A stretch of 63,115 nucleotides of DNA, taken from assembly GCF_028714215.1 (NCBI RefSeq), contig NZ_JAQTMS010000027.1, forward strand, positions 1 through 63,115. Direction: 5' to 3'. Position numbers and translations under genes: made by a program. The DNA comes from Rhodoferax sp. (GTDB taxonomy: Bacteria; Pseudomonadota; Gammaproteobacteria; Burkholderiales; Burkholderiaceae_C). The notes below the pieces were generated by a model. The model was not told the origin of the DNA, searched no databases, and was given only the letters and a program-made list of their open reading frames with translations. Shown here piece after piece: positions 52,158-61,199 of this stretch (position 1 is its first letter; each line of letters begins with the position of its first letter).

Positions 52158-53053
52158 GCCTGGCTCCGGTGCCGCAACACCACGCGTTCAACGCCCGCCA
52201 CCACGCTGGTCAGGGTCAGGCCCAGCAGAGCAGACATCACCAATGCCGACCAGATCTGCACGGTGTTGCCGTAATAAGAGCCGGTCAACAGCCGCGCGCC
52301 CAAACCGGCCTGCGCGCCGGTGGGCAATTCAGCCACCATGGCGCCCACCAGACCGGCGGCGATGCCAACCCGCAGTGCGGGAAACAAGAATGGCAGGGCC
52401 GCCGGCAGCCGCAACAGCCACAAAGCCTGCCAGCGGCTGGCGGCATAGGTGTGCAACATCTCGGTCTCTATGCGCTGGGGCGAGCGCAGCCCCTGCACCA
52501 TGGCCACCGTGACCGGGAAGAAACACAGGTACATGGCGATCACGGCCTTGGGCGCCACACCGGCAAAACCCAGACTGCCCAGAATCACCAGCACGATAGG
52601 CGCGATCGCCAGCACCGGCACCGTTTGCGAGGCCACGATCCAGGGCAGCAAGGCCCGGTCCAGCGTGCGTGAATGAACGATGCAGACCGACAGCAGCAGG
52701 CCCAGCAGGGTGCCCATCACAAAACCCCACAGCGTCGACTCGGCCGTCACCGCCACGTGGTACAACAGGTTGCGCGGCGAGTCCAGCGGCCAGTCGAGCA
52801 GGCTGGACCAGAGATCGAGCGCCACCTGATGGGGCGCCGGCAATAGCGGGCGCTGCATCACCATGGTGGCCTCCAGCAGATCGCGCCAAGTCCACGCCCC
52901 ATCCTGGGGCAGCACGCGTTCGATCGCTCCCGGCGCGTTGAGCGCCCAGGCGGCGCCGTACCAGGCCAGCAACAGCGCCAGCAGCAGGATCGCCACCGGC
53001 AAGCCCTGCTGCCGGAACCGCGCCACCGGGTTTTGCCGCCAGGTGTCAGTCAT
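52154..53053 (-). CDS. ABC transporter permease 2 of the pyrimidine-type importer
   Basis: A 299-residue permease. The core has MQRPLLPAPHQVALDLWSSL, VAVTAESTLWGFVMGTLLGLL, the coupling loop EMLHTYAASRWQALWLLRLP and VGIAAGLVGAMVAELPTGAQ. The ATG at 53053 overlaps the ATPase 3' end by 8 bp, so the operon is tightly coupled. Confidence 0.87.
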   Translation of the reverse strand: MTDTWRQNPVARFRQQGLPVAILLLALLLAWYGAAWALNAPGAIERVLPQDGAWTWRDLLEATMVMQRPLLPAPHQVALDLWSSLLDWPLDSPRNLLYHVAVTAESTLWGFVMGTLLGLLLSVCIVHSRTLDRALLPWIVASQTVPVLAIAPIVLVILGSLGFAGVAPKAVIAMYLCFFPVTVAMVQGLRSPQRIETEMLHTYAASRWQALWLLRLPAALPFLFPALRVGIAAGLVGAMVAELPTGAQAGLGARLLTGSYYGNTVQIWSALVMSALLGLTLTSVVAGVERVVLRHRSQA

Positions 53054-53870
53054 GATGGCCATCGGCCAAGGCCTCGCGCACGGCGTGCGCCACTTCGATG
53101 AAAGCCGGGGTGTCGCGCAAGCCCAGATGCCGCTCGTCCGGCAACAGCGAGTCAATCACCTTGACGATGCGCCCCGGCCGCGGCGACATGACCACGATGC
53201 GGGTCGACAAATACACCGCCTCGGCGATCGAGTGGGTGACAAACACCACCGTGCGGCGTTCCCGCTGCCACAGCTGCTGCAACTGCTCGTTGAGCCGGTC
53301 GCGCGTGATTTCGTCCAAGGCACCAAAAGGTTCATCCATCATCAAAATGCGCGGCTCGAATGACAGCGCCCGCGCAATCGAGACGCGCTGCTGCATGCCG
53401 CCGGACAGCTGCCACGGGTATTTGCTCTCAAAGCCGGTCAGCCCGACGCGGGCCAAGTGCTCCAGCGCGATGCTATTGCTGTCGGCCCTGGAGCGGCCCT
53501 GAATCTGCAAGGGCAGGGTGACGTTGGCCAGCACCGTGCGCCAGGGAAACAAGGCCGGCGCCTGAAACACATAGCCGTAAGCGCGGGCCAGCCGGGCCTG
53601 ATGCGGCGTCACGCCGTTGACCAGCACCTGGCCGGCGCTGATTTTTTCGAGATCGGCGATGACACGCATCAAAGTGGTCTTGCCACAGCCCGAGGGGCCG
53701 ATCAAGGCGATGAATTCGCCCTCATGAATATCCAGGTCGATATCCTCCAGCGCATGCACCGGGGAATCCGCCGTTTGGTACACAACGCTGGCGTGGCTGA
53801 CCTCGACGGCCAGCCGCCCGCGGTGGCTGGCGGCGGCCGGCAAGCTTGACAACGCTTCAGGATTTTTCAT
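53046..53870 (-). CDS. ABC transporter ATPase of the pyrimidine-type importer
   Basis: A 274-residue ATPase. Walker A is GPSGCGKTT, the Q-loop segment YVFQAPALFPWRTVLAN is of the nitrate/sulfonate/taurine/thiamine-precursor class, the signature is LSGGMQQRVSIARAL, Walker B is [14 protein letters not shown] and the switch His is in FVTHSIAEAVYL. It is the first gene of the minus-strand operon. ATG 53870 is used. A GTG two codons upstream is possible. The RutR-like operator lies about 56 bp upstream. Confidence 0.9.
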   Translation of the reverse strand: MKNPEALSSLPAAASHRGRLAVEVSHASVVYQTADSPVHALEDIDLDIHEGEFIALIGPSGCGKTTLMRVIADLEKISAGQVLVNGVTPHQARLARAYGYVFQAPALFPWRTVLANVTLPLQIQGRSRADSNSIALEHLARVGLTGFESKYPWQLSGGMQQRVSIARALSFEPRILMMDEPFGALDEITRDRLNEQLQQLWQRERRTVVFVTHSIAEAVYLSTRIVVMSPRPGRIVKVIDSLLPDERHLGLRDTPAFIEVAHAVREALADGHHD

Positions 53871-53925
53871 TGACACGCACGATAAAGGTTGGGCCGCACC
53901 ATAAGGAAGCGGAGCCAGCGGGAAG

Positions 53926-53941
53926 TTAACCGACCGGTCAA
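53926..53941. promoter_or_regulatory. Near-consensus RutR operator
   Basis: On the minus strand it reads TTGACCGGTCGGTTAA. The known E. coli RutR consensus is TTGACCAnnTGGTCAA. One half-site (TTGACC) is perfect and the other differs at one base. It lies just upstream of the ABC operon, which ends with a RutR-like gene. Confidence 0.6.
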
Positions 53942-54031
53942 CTTATTCTAGCGACGCAAGCCAGTTTCGTGCCAAGAAACTCATCAGGGTTTGTACCGTG
54001 GCTTGGCGCCCATGGTCAGACGCGCCGGGCT

Positions 54032-55636
54032 TTACGCAGCCTCCCGGGCCAGGGCCTTGAGGGCGGCTTTGTCGACCTTGCCGATGGGCAACATCGGCAA
54101 GGCGTCGACCATCACGACCCGCTTTGGAATCTTGTAATTGGCCAGCCGTTCACGGCAGTAAGGCAACAGGGATTGCAGCTCGGCGGCGTTGCCGTTCAAG
54201 ACGACGAAGGCAACGCCAACTTCCCCGAACAAGGGGTCCGGCACATCGACCAGCGCCACCTGGCGCACCTCCGGATGGCTTTCGATCACCTGCTCCACCT
54301 CGCGTGGATAGACGTTGTAGCCGCCCGACTTGAACATCTCCTTGCAGCGTCCGGCAATGCGCCACGACCCGTCGGTGTTTTCCACCGCCAGATCGCCGGT
54401 CTTGAACCATCCGTCGCTGCTGAAGGCAGCGCAGACGGCCTGGGTGCTGCGATAGCCGTCGAACATCCACGGATCCTTGATCTGGACCTCACCCACTTCA
54501 CCGGGCGCTACCAGCGCTTGCGTATCCGGATCCGCAATGCGCAGTCCGCGTTCCGGATCCGGCCAGCCGACACTCTGGTGCAGCGAAGCCGGGTCAGACG
54601 TCAATTCGGACAGCGTAATCGCGCCCACGCTTTCGGTCATCGAATAGTCAACCGCCAGCTTGCTGGCGACGCGGGCCAATTTCGCTATCAGTGCCTCCGA
54701 GGCACGGCCACCGCTCCAGATCGCCGCCTGCAGATGCGACCAGTTGGTGCTGGCAGCTTGCGGCGCATCCAGACACATTTGAAACATCGCCGGCGCCTGA
54801 TACCAGTAAGTGAGCCGGTGCCGCTCTATCGCCTCCAGCGTGCCGCTGGCGCTGAATTTTTCCAGGAATACCTGCGCCCCGCCGCTCACCAGGCAGGTGC
54901 AGACAATATCGCCCAAGCAGCCGATGTGGTTGATCGGCAGGTTGTTGATGGTGCGAAACGGCTCCACCTTCCAGACCCGCGCGCGCATCAGGGCGCCCTT
55001 GATCAAGGCACGGTGCGACAAGCACGCAGCCTTGGGCTTGCCGGTGGAGCCCGAGGTGTAGACCAGGGCCGCAACAGCGTTCTGCGGCTGCGTTGCCGGC
55101 TGCGGCTCGGGCTCGCGCCTGGCGTCCAGCGCCGGCGCTGCAAAGACCGCAAAGTCGGACGGCGCCTGGACCTGGCCGAGCCAGAAAAACTGGCTCTCAA
55201 GCAACTCCGGCAGGGCGGCAACAGCCGCCAGGTCTGCGCCGTAGTGCCGCTCGGCCAGGGTTTGCCGGGACAGGACCAGCTTGGGCCTGGCATCGCTGAG
55301 AACATCGGCCAGTTCATGCCGTGTGTACTTGGGATTGAGGCCTAACCAGCTGGCACCGACCTGCTGCGCGGCAAGGAACAGGACCAGAAAATCGATCGAG
55401 GGCGGCGCCAATACGGCGATCACGTCACCGTCCCGGACCCCCTTGGCGGTCAGGCCGCCGGCCGCGGCAGCGACCCGTTGCGCCAGTGCGGCATAGCTGA
55501 GGCAGCGTTCCGCCTCGATGGCGGCATCGGCGGCTGGCGTCTTGTCTGTCCAATAGCTCAGGTAGTGCTCGATCCGGTCCAGCGCCGGCGCTGTTCCCAG
55601 GGTGTATTGGGTCAATGGGTTGCGCGGTCTGGTCAT
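54032..55636 (-). CDS. AMP-forming acyl-CoA synthetase / ligase
   Basis: A 534-residue ANL-superfamily enzyme. The phosphate loop is LVYTSGSTGKPKAACLSH, the adenylate region is YSMTESVGAIT, the hinge segment GWFKTGDLAVENTDGSWRI follows, and the C-terminal Lys is in LPMLPIGKVDKAAL. It activates a carboxylic acid to the CoA thioester. The start at 55636 overlaps the Rid-family stop codon by 4 bp. It is last in the operon and would give the CoA ester that the MaoC hydratase could use. Confidence 0.9.
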   Translation of the reverse strand: MTRPRNPLTQYTLGTAPALDRIEHYLSYWTDKTPAADAAIEAERCLSYAALAQRVAAAAGGLTAKGVRDGDVIAVLAPPSIDFLVLFLAAQQVGASWLGLNPKYTRHELADVLSDARPKLVLSRQTLAERHYGADLAAVAALPELLESQFFWLGQVQAPSDFAVFAAPALDARREPEPQPATQPQNAVAALVYTSGSTGKPKAACLSHRALIKGALMRARVWKVEPFRTINNLPINHIGCLGDIVCTCLVSGGAQVFLEKFSASGTLEAIERHRLTYWYQAPAMFQMCLDAPQAASTNWSHLQAAIWSGGRASEALIAKLARVASKLAVDYSMTESVGAITLSELTSDPASLHQSVGWPDPERGLRIADPDTQALVAPGEVGEVQIKDPWMFDGYRSTQAVCAAFSSDGWFKTGDLAVENTDGSWRIAGRCKEMFKSGGYNVYPREVEQVIESHPEVRQVALVDVPDPLFGEVGVAFVVLNGNAAELQSLLPYCRERLANYKIPKRVVMVDALPMLPIGKVDKAALKALAREAA

Positions 55637-56148
55637 TGAATTTCCTGGGCTGTTGCCGGGGCGGCTCCGATCCGGCGCGCCTCGGCTTCGATATAGACCC
55701 GCATTTCCGGCAGCACCAGGTCCGCCACGGCCAGCACCGCGCAAGCCGGTCTGATCCGGGCAAAGGTTTCCCGGTGCGCCCTGGCGACGTCATCCAGATC
55801 CTGGAATGAGCGCAAATAGATGCGGGTGCGGACAATGTCACCGGCGCTGAAGTGAACCTTGGCCAGCGCCTGCGTGATGTTCTTGATGCATTGACAGGCC
55901 TGCGCGTAGGCATCGCCGACGCCCACCATGACGCCTTGCGAATCCAGCGGTGCGCAGGCCGAAACCCAGGCCTCGTTGCCGATGCAGACGACGCGGGAGA
56001 AGGCCAGCATGTCGTCCCAGGGCGTGAACGCCTTGACGCAGATTTTGCCGCCGGTGCGGCTTGGGTCATCGGAATCCGGATTCATGGAAGTTTGCGCATA
56101 GAACACCTTGGCGCCATTCTTGTTTGCGTCGCGTAGGACCTTATTCAA
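55633..56148 (-). CDS. Rid/YjgF-family protein lacking the catalytic arginine
   Basis: A 171-residue protein of the RidA/YjgF fold: VSACAPLDSQGVMVGVGDAY, QCIKNITQALAKVHFSAGDIV, RIYLRSFQDLDDV and the C-terminal IEAEARR. Where RidA has PARSCVEV with Arg105, this has PACAVLAV, so the residue needed for imine hydrolysis is Cys. It likely belongs to a Rid subfamily with a different activity. An N-terminal extension of about 40 residues is unusual. Translation is coupled to the acyl-CoA synthetase. Confidence 0.8.
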   Translation of the reverse strand: MNKVLRDANKNGAKVFYAQTSMNPDSDDPSRTGGKICVKAFTPWDDMLAFSRVVCIGNEAWVSACAPLDSQGVMVGVGDAYAQACQCIKNITQALAKVHFSAGDIVRTRIYLRSFQDLDDVARAHRETFARIRPACAVLAVADLVLPEMRVYIEAEARRIGAAPATAQEIQ

Positions 56149-56160
56149 AAGGCTGATGAA

Positions 56161-57741
56161 CTAATAGCCTACTACCGCGCCGTCACGGCGCGGATCGCTG
56201 GCGCCGGCCCAGGCGTCGCCGCAGCGCGCAATGGCAAAAGCACCGCCGAAGTCGAGGCCGGTCAGGCCCGGGCTGTCGGCCCGATGACCCAGAGCACGCA
56301 AGCCGGCGGCCAGCCCAGGCTCAAAGCCGGGCTCGAAATCGAGTTGCACCGAGCCGTGCGCATGCTCCACCTTCCAGCGCGGCGCCTCGACCGCGCGCTG
56401 CACATCCCAGCCGGCATCGATCATGCGGGTCAGCAATTGCACCTGGCCTTGCGGCTGCACCGGCCCGCCGGTCACGCCCAGGCTGGCCCAGGCCTGCCCG
56501 TCGCGCAACACCAGTCCCGGAATAATGGTTTGCAGCGGCCGCTTGCCGCCAGCGACCTGATTCGGGTGCCCCGGCTGCAACGAAAAGCAGCCACCCCGGT
56601 CATTCAGATGGATGCCGGTTCCGGGCACCACCACGCCGGAACCAAAGCCAAAGAAGGTCGACTGGATCAGCGACACCAGACGCCCATCGGAGTCCGCCGT
56701 GGTCACGTAAACCGTGCCGCCCCAGGGTGGTTTGCCGCCACCGAAATCCTGCGCCCGCGTCGGGTCGATGCGCTGGCCCATGGCTTGCCGCTGTGCCAGG
56801 TCCAGCAGAGGCGCCAGTGCGGCGGCCGACAGCGCATCGCTGCCCAGCGTGGCGTAGCCGTGCGCAAACGCCAGTTTGATGGCCTCGACCTGGCGGTGCG
56901 TCCAGGCCACCGATTCGACCGCGTCGGGCGCCACCGGGCACAGGTCCAGCAAGGCCAGCGCCAGCAGCGTGACCAGGCCTTGCGTGTTGGGCGGCAGGCC
57001 CAGCACCGTGCAATCGCGGTAGGGGACGCACAGCGCTTGCATCGACTCGGCGCGCTGCTGGCGCAGATCCGCCGCCGACAGAACCGCACCATGGGCTTGC
57101 GCCGCCTCATGCAGCGAACGCGCCAGCTCGCCCTGGTAAAACGCGGCGCCACCGGAATCGGCAATCAGCTGGAGCGAGCGCGCCAGTTGAGGGTTGCGGA
57201 ATGTTTCACCGGGCTGCGGCGCACGCCCCAACGGGGCAAAGACCGGCGCGAAGTCGTCGGCAAAACCGGGCACGTCCTTCAACCGGTTCAGTTCGCGTGC
57301 CCATTTCCCGGCCACCACCTGGCTGACCGGAAATCCGTCCTGGGCGTAGGCTATGGCGGCCTCGAACAGCTGGGCAAAAGGCAAGGCACCGAAACGCTGG
57401 GACAGTTCCACCCAGCCCGACACGGCACCCGGCACGGTGACGCTGTCCCAGCCGGTCAACGGCATTGCGCTACGGCCGGCGAAACGCGCCGGCGACCAGG
57501 CGGCGGGCGCGGCGCCCGAGGCGTTGATCCCATGCGCCTGCTGGCCGTCCCAGACGATGGCATACAAGTCGCCGCCGACGCCGTTGCTGACCGGCTCCAC
57601 CACGGCCAGTGCGATGGCCGTCGCCAGCGCCGCATCGACGGCATTGCCGCCGCGCCGCATGGCCGCCAGCCCGGCCTGCGCCGCCAGGTGTTGCGATGTG
57701 GCGACCAGATGGCGGGCGATCGTGGGCGGACGCTGCATCAT
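56161..57741 (-). CDS. Gamma-glutamyltransferase-like (YwrD-type) Ntn-hydrolase
   Basis: A 526-residue GGT-family protein. The N-terminal MRRGGNAVDAALATAIALAV and EPVSNGVGGDLYAIVWDG are characteristic. The autocleavage and nucleophile Thr is in PPWGGTVYVTTADSDG. One Thr is followed by Val instead of the second Thr of E. coli GGT, as in YwrD-like relatives. GGPVQPQGQVQLLTRMIDAG is conserved. No signal peptide is present, so it is cytoplasmic. It would hydrolyse a gamma-glutamyl or related amide. Confidence 0.9.
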   Translation of the reverse strand: MMQRPPTIARHLVATSQHLAAQAGLAAMRRGGNAVDAALATAIALAVVEPVSNGVGGDLYAIVWDGQQAHGINASGAAPAAWSPARFAGRSAMPLTGWDSVTVPGAVSGWVELSQRFGALPFAQLFEAAIAYAQDGFPVSQVVAGKWARELNRLKDVPGFADDFAPVFAPLGRAPQPGETFRNPQLARSLQLIADSGGAAFYQGELARSLHEAAQAHGAVLSAADLRQQRAESMQALCVPYRDCTVLGLPPNTQGLVTLLALALLDLCPVAPDAVESVAWTHRQVEAIKLAFAHGYATLGSDALSAAALAPLLDLAQRQAMGQRIDPTRAQDFGGGKPPWGGTVYVTTADSDGRLVSLIQSTFFGFGSGVVVPGTGIHLNDRGGCFSLQPGHPNQVAGGKRPLQTIIPGLVLRDGQAWASLGVTGGPVQPQGQVQLLTRMIDAGWDVQRAVEAPRWKVEHAHGSVQLDFEPGFEPGLAAGLRALGHRADSPGLTGLDFGGAFAIARCGDAWAGASDPRRDGAVVGY

Positions 57742-57744
57742 GCT

Positions 57745-58767
57745 CTATTCGGGCTTGATGTTGCGCGCCGCCACGATTCGGCGCCAGTAGGTTTCAACCT
57801 CCTGCATATGCAGCGCAAGCTCTTTTTGCAGTCCCGGCGCCGGGACCACGCCAAACTTCGCCAGGCGCTCCTCGGTCGCCGGCGCGTGCAAGGCCTTGTT
57901 CAAGGCGGCGTTGAGTTTTTCCACCAGCTCCGGCGCGGTGCCGGCCGGTGCAAACAGGCCCAGCCAGAGCGACGCTTCGAATTTCTTCAGCCCGACCTCT
58001 TCCAGCGTCGGGATGCCGCTCAAACCCTTGATGCGGGAGCGCCCGCCCGATGCAATGATCTTGATCTTGCCGGCATCGGCCTGCGTGCGCGCGGTGACCA
58101 CGCCGTCGAACATCATGTCGATTTGTCCGGCCACCAGGTCTGTCATGGCCTGTCCGGTGCCGCGATAGGGAACGTGGACGATGAAGGTGTTGGTCTCCAG
58201 CTTGAACGACTCCCCGGCCAGGTGCGCCAGTGTGCCGACGCCCGACGACGCGTAGGACAGGCGCCCGGGATTGCTGCGCGCAAATTCGATGAACTCCTTG
58301 ATGTCCCTGGCCGGCACCTTGTTGGAAATCGCCAGCACCGTGGGCGAGACGCCTATCATGCCGACCGGCACGAACGAGCGCTTCGGGTCGTAGGGAATCT
58401 TCTGCCCCAGCAGGGTCGGCAGTGAATGGGTGCTGGTGCTGCCCAGGGTCAGGGTGTAGCCATCCGGCGCGGCCTTGGCGCCGGCATCGCTGCCGATGGT
58501 GCCCGCTGCGCCGGCCCGGTTGTCGATGATGACGGCTTGCCCCAGCGACTCGCGCATGCCTTCGGCCACGACGCGCGCAATCACGTCGTTGGGGCCGCCG
58601 GGCGGGAACGGCACGATCAGCCGAACCGGCCGATTCGGGAAACCCTGCGCCTGCACCAGAAAACTCCCCAGCAAGGCGGCGCCGGCGAGCAGCGCCTTGA
58701 GTCCGCCGCTCCACCTGAATCGTGGCACGGCGCCGGTCGGCAACGTGGCAGTGTTGGCGCTGCTCAT
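57745..58767 (-). CDS. Bug (TctC-family) periplasmic solute-binding protein
   Basis: A 340-residue Bug protein with a signal peptide at about 20-41 (LLAGAALLGSFLVQAQGFP). Family motifs are RLIVPFPPGGPNDVIARVVA, IIDNRAGAAGTIGSDAGAKA, SYASSGVGTLAHLAGESF and HVPYRGTGQAMTDLVAGQID. The cluster contains no TctAB permease. It lies 3 bp upstream of the GGT-like gene and 0 bp downstream of MaoC, so it is in the operon. It may capture the carboxylic substrate. Confidence 0.9.
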   Translation of the reverse strand: MSSANTATLPTGAVPRFRWSGGLKALLAGAALLGSFLVQAQGFPNRPVRLIVPFPPGGPNDVIARVVAEGMRESLGQAVIIDNRAGAAGTIGSDAGAKAAPDGYTLTLGSTSTHSLPTLLGQKIPYDPKRSFVPVGMIGVSPTVLAISNKVPARDIKEFIEFARSNPGRLSYASSGVGTLAHLAGESFKLETNTFIVHVPYRGTGQAMTDLVAGQIDMMFDGVVTARTQADAGKIKIIASGGRSRIKGLSGIPTLEEVGLKKFEASLWLGLFAPAGTAPELVEKLNAALNKALHAPATEERLAKFGVVPAPGLQKELALHMQEVETYWRRIVAARNIKPE

Positions 58768-59253
58768 TTACTTGCGCACCATCATGATCAGCCAGTCGGC
58801 CAGCAGCGCCGGCTTGGCCTGGCCTTTGATTTCGACCGTCGTGGCCAGCGTGTTCAAGGTTGTCTTGTCGTTCTTCCGGGTTAGCTTTTTGAGCACGAAG
58901 GTGGCCCGGATTTCGCTGCCCACCAGCACCGGGTTGACCAGCCGGACCCGGTCGAAGCCGTAATTCAGTGCGTAGGCCTGGTTGTCCGGGCGCGGTAGGG
59001 CCTCGTTCAGCAGATAGGTCAGCATGGACAGCGTTTGAAAGCCGAACATGATCGGTTGCCCAAACGGACTGTTCTGCTTGCACCACGCCGGGTCCACGTG
59101 CATGTGGTCCCAGTCGTTGGTGTTGCGGGCAAAGCCGTCGATGCGTTCCTGGTCGACCTGGAACCAGGGTGATTGCCCCACCACCTTTCCCACCAGATCT
59201 TGCGGACGGTCGGTGACAAACAAGGACAAGGCCGGTTTCAGAGCTTCAGTCAT
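58768..59253 (-). CDS. MaoC-family hot-dog hydratase
   Basis: A 161-residue hot-dog protein. The catalytic pair lies in FARNTNDWDHMHVDPAWCKQ (Asp and His of the R-hydratase motif), followed by PIMFGFQTLSMLTYLLNEAL and RVRLVNPVLVGSEI. It hydrates an enoyl-CoA. Its start overlaps the upstream binding-protein stop by 4 bp, and the acyl-CoA synthetase in the same operon gives a plausible source of substrate. Confidence 0.9.
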   Translation of the reverse strand: MTEALKPALSLFVTDRPQDLVGKVVGQSPWFQVDQERIDGFARNTNDWDHMHVDPAWCKQNSPFGQPIMFGFQTLSMLTYLLNEALPRPDNQAYALNYGFDRVRLVNPVLVGSEIRATFVLKKLTRKNDKTTLNTLATTVEIKGQAKPALLADWLIMMVRK

Positions 59254-60509
59254 TTTGTCGGGCGTGCCATCTGGCAGGAAGTGGGTTGCGCGGCGACGTA
59301 AGACTCCATCACGCTGTCCGGGGCAAAGCCGAAGCCGGTGCCCTCGACGTCATACTTGACTTTCTTCCCGTCGACCTTGGCGAAGGTGGTGACCATGATC
59401 GCCTGTTGCAATTGATGGTCGCCGCGGCGCATTTCTTCTTCCCCTGACACGCCTTTGATTTTCAGACCCTCCATCGCCTGGGCCACGGCAATGGGCTCGA
59501 CCGACCGGGCCTTGGCCACCGCGGCGCTCAGAAAGGCCATCGTCGAATAGACGGAGGCACGGGCGAAATCTTCCTTGTACTTGGCCTTGAAACCGGCGGC
59601 GACCGGCTCGATGGTGCTTTTGTCGGAATTGCGCGACCAGTTGCTCACGTTGTGCACCCGCCCTTCACCGGCGGCACCAAAAGCGGCCGGGCTGCCGACC
59701 AGGTCGCCGTAAAAGGTATAGAAGTTCGCTTTCAGATTGGCGTCCTTGGCGGCCTTGATCAACAGGACCAGGTCGTTGCCCCAGTTTTGCGTGATCACCG
59801 TATCGGCGCCGGAGCTGACGATTTTTGCCACATAGGGCGAGAAATCTTTCACCTGGCCCAGCGGGTGCAGGTCGTCACCGACGATCTTCAGGTCTTGGCG
59901 TTTGCGCGTCAGCATGTCCCTGACGTAGCGCGCCGACTGCTGGCCGGCCGAATAGTTTTGATGGATCAGGTAGACGTTCTTGATTCCCTTGTCCTTGGCC
60001 AGGTAAGTGGTCAACGCCTCCACCTTCATGGGCACATTGGCATCGAAGGAGAAATGCCAGTAACTGCACTTCTCATTGGTCAGCGTGGGATCGACCGCGC
60101 CGTAGTTCAGGAACAGCACCGAGCGATCGGGCTCGCGCTCGTTATGCTTGTTGACGGCATCGATCAAGGCCAGCGCCGCACCCGACCCGGAAGCGCCCAG
60201 GGTGACGTAACGGATGCCCTTGTCGATGGCGCTCTTGAGCACCGTCAGCGTCTCCTGCGGCGTGCCTTTGGAGTCGAACGGCACGACCTCGAACTTGACA
60301 TTGGGGCCGGCCGCCTTGCTGGCATTCATCTGCTCGACCACGTACTCGAAATGCTTGAGCTGATTGGCGCCGACGTTGGCAAAGGCGCCCGAGAGCGGAT
60401 CGATATAGCCGATACGCACCGTTTGCGCCAGCGTCGGCGCGGCATAAAGCGCCGCCGCGATTCCCAGCGAAATCATGGTTGCGCTCAATTTCCTGATTCT
60501 TGTCTGCAT
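59250..60509 (-). CDS. Leucine-type ABC transporter substrate-binding protein
   Basis: A 419-residue periplasmic protein of the branched-chain amino acid binding type with a signal peptide (about 1-28). Motifs are VRIGYIDPLSGAFANVGANQ, YVTLGASGSGAALALIDAVN and IHQNYSAGQQSARYVRDM. No livHMGF permease or ATPase genes are nearby. It is a second orphan binding protein in the operon. Many relatives in Burkholderiales carry aromatic or amide compounds. Confidence 0.88.
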   Translation of the reverse strand: MQTRIRKLSATMISLGIAAALYAAPTLAQTVRIGYIDPLSGAFANVGANQLKHFEYVVEQMNASKAAGPNVKFEVVPFDSKGTPQETLTVLKSAIDKGIRYVTLGASGSGAALALIDAVNKHNEREPDRSVLFLNYGAVDPTLTNEKCSYWHFSFDANVPMKVEALTTYLAKDKGIKNVYLIHQNYSAGQQSARYVRDMLTRKRQDLKIVGDDLHPLGQVKDFSPYVAKIVSSGADTVITQNWGNDLVLLIKAAKDANLKANFYTFYGDLVGSPAAFGAAGEGRVHNVSNWSRNSDKSTIEPVAAGFKAKYKEDFARASVYSTMAFLSAAVAKARSVEPIAVAQAMEGLKIKGVSGEEEMRRGDHQLQQAIMVTTFAKVDGKKVKYDVEGTGFGFAPDSVMESYVAAQPTSCQMARPTK

Positions 60510-60565
60510 GTCTGTCTCCTTAAAAATTTGTCAAACCATTGCCTTGCGACTGTCCCCAGCAAGCC

Positions 60566-61186
60566 TCAAAGCGACCGGAAGTAGGCGGCACCGGCGGGCG
60601 CGCGGTGCGCCGTGCCATAAGTCTTGGGACTGGGGTAGTACTCGGCGTTGAGCTGCACCTGGGAGGCCACCGCCTCGCCCGCTTCCCCTGCGATCAGCGC
60701 CAGCGTGGCATCGATGCCGGCCGAGACACCGGCCGAGGTCCAGACCTTGCCGTCCTGCACAAAGCGTTGCTCCAGCACCTCGACCCCGGCCTGGCGCAGC
60801 ATGCCGATCACCTTCCAGTTGGTGGCCGCCTGGCGCCCCTGCAACAAACCGGCCGCCAGCAGAATGAAGCTGCCCGAGCAGACCGAGAGAATGGCCCGCA
60901 CCTGCTCCGAGCGCTGCCGCACGAAATCCGTCAACAGCGGGTTCTTCATCTCCTCGAACGCCGCATAGCCGCCCGGCACCAGCAGGTACTTCAGGGCGCC
61001 GCAGGTGGCGAAGGTCTGGTCCGGCAGCACCCGCATGCCATGCGCGCAACTGACCGGCGCGTCGGACTGCGCCAGCAGCACCGGTTTCGGACCGCCGCCA
61101 TACTTGTGCCACATGCCCGCCATCTCCCAGGGACCCTGAAAATCAAGCTCCTCGACACCGGGATAGATCAAAACGCCGAACACCAT
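60566..61186 (-). CDS. DJ-1/PfpI-family protein, isonitrile hydratase-like
   Basis: A 206-residue DJ-1/PfpI protein. The nucleophile Cys is in LSVCSGSFILLAAGLL and FGVLIYPGVEELDFQGPWEM has the N-terminal strand with an acidic residue that activates it. It resembles the InhA/isonitrile hydratase group and the ligand domain of AraC-like GATase1 regulators, but it lacks the DNA-binding half. It could be an isocyanide or amide hydrolase. The start at 61186 lies 13 bp after the upstream hydrolase stop. Confidence 0.82.
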   Translation of the reverse strand: MVFGVLIYPGVEELDFQGPWEMAGMWHKYGGGPKPVLLAQSDAPVSCAHGMRVLPDQTFATCGALKYLLVPGGYAAFEEMKNPLLTDFVRQRSEQVRAILSVCSGSFILLAAGLLQGRQAATNWKVIGMLRQAGVEVLEQRFVQDGKVWTSAGVSAGIDATLALIAGEAGEAVASQVQLNAEYYPSPKTYGTAHRAPAGAAYFRSL

Positions 61187-61199
61187 GGGCTCCGGTGGG

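Noticed and set aside
56284..58425. Plus-strand frame of 713 codons opposite GGT and Bug
   Set aside because: It runs antisense through two well-supported genes, is very rich in Arg/Gln/His and has no ribosome-binding site or family.
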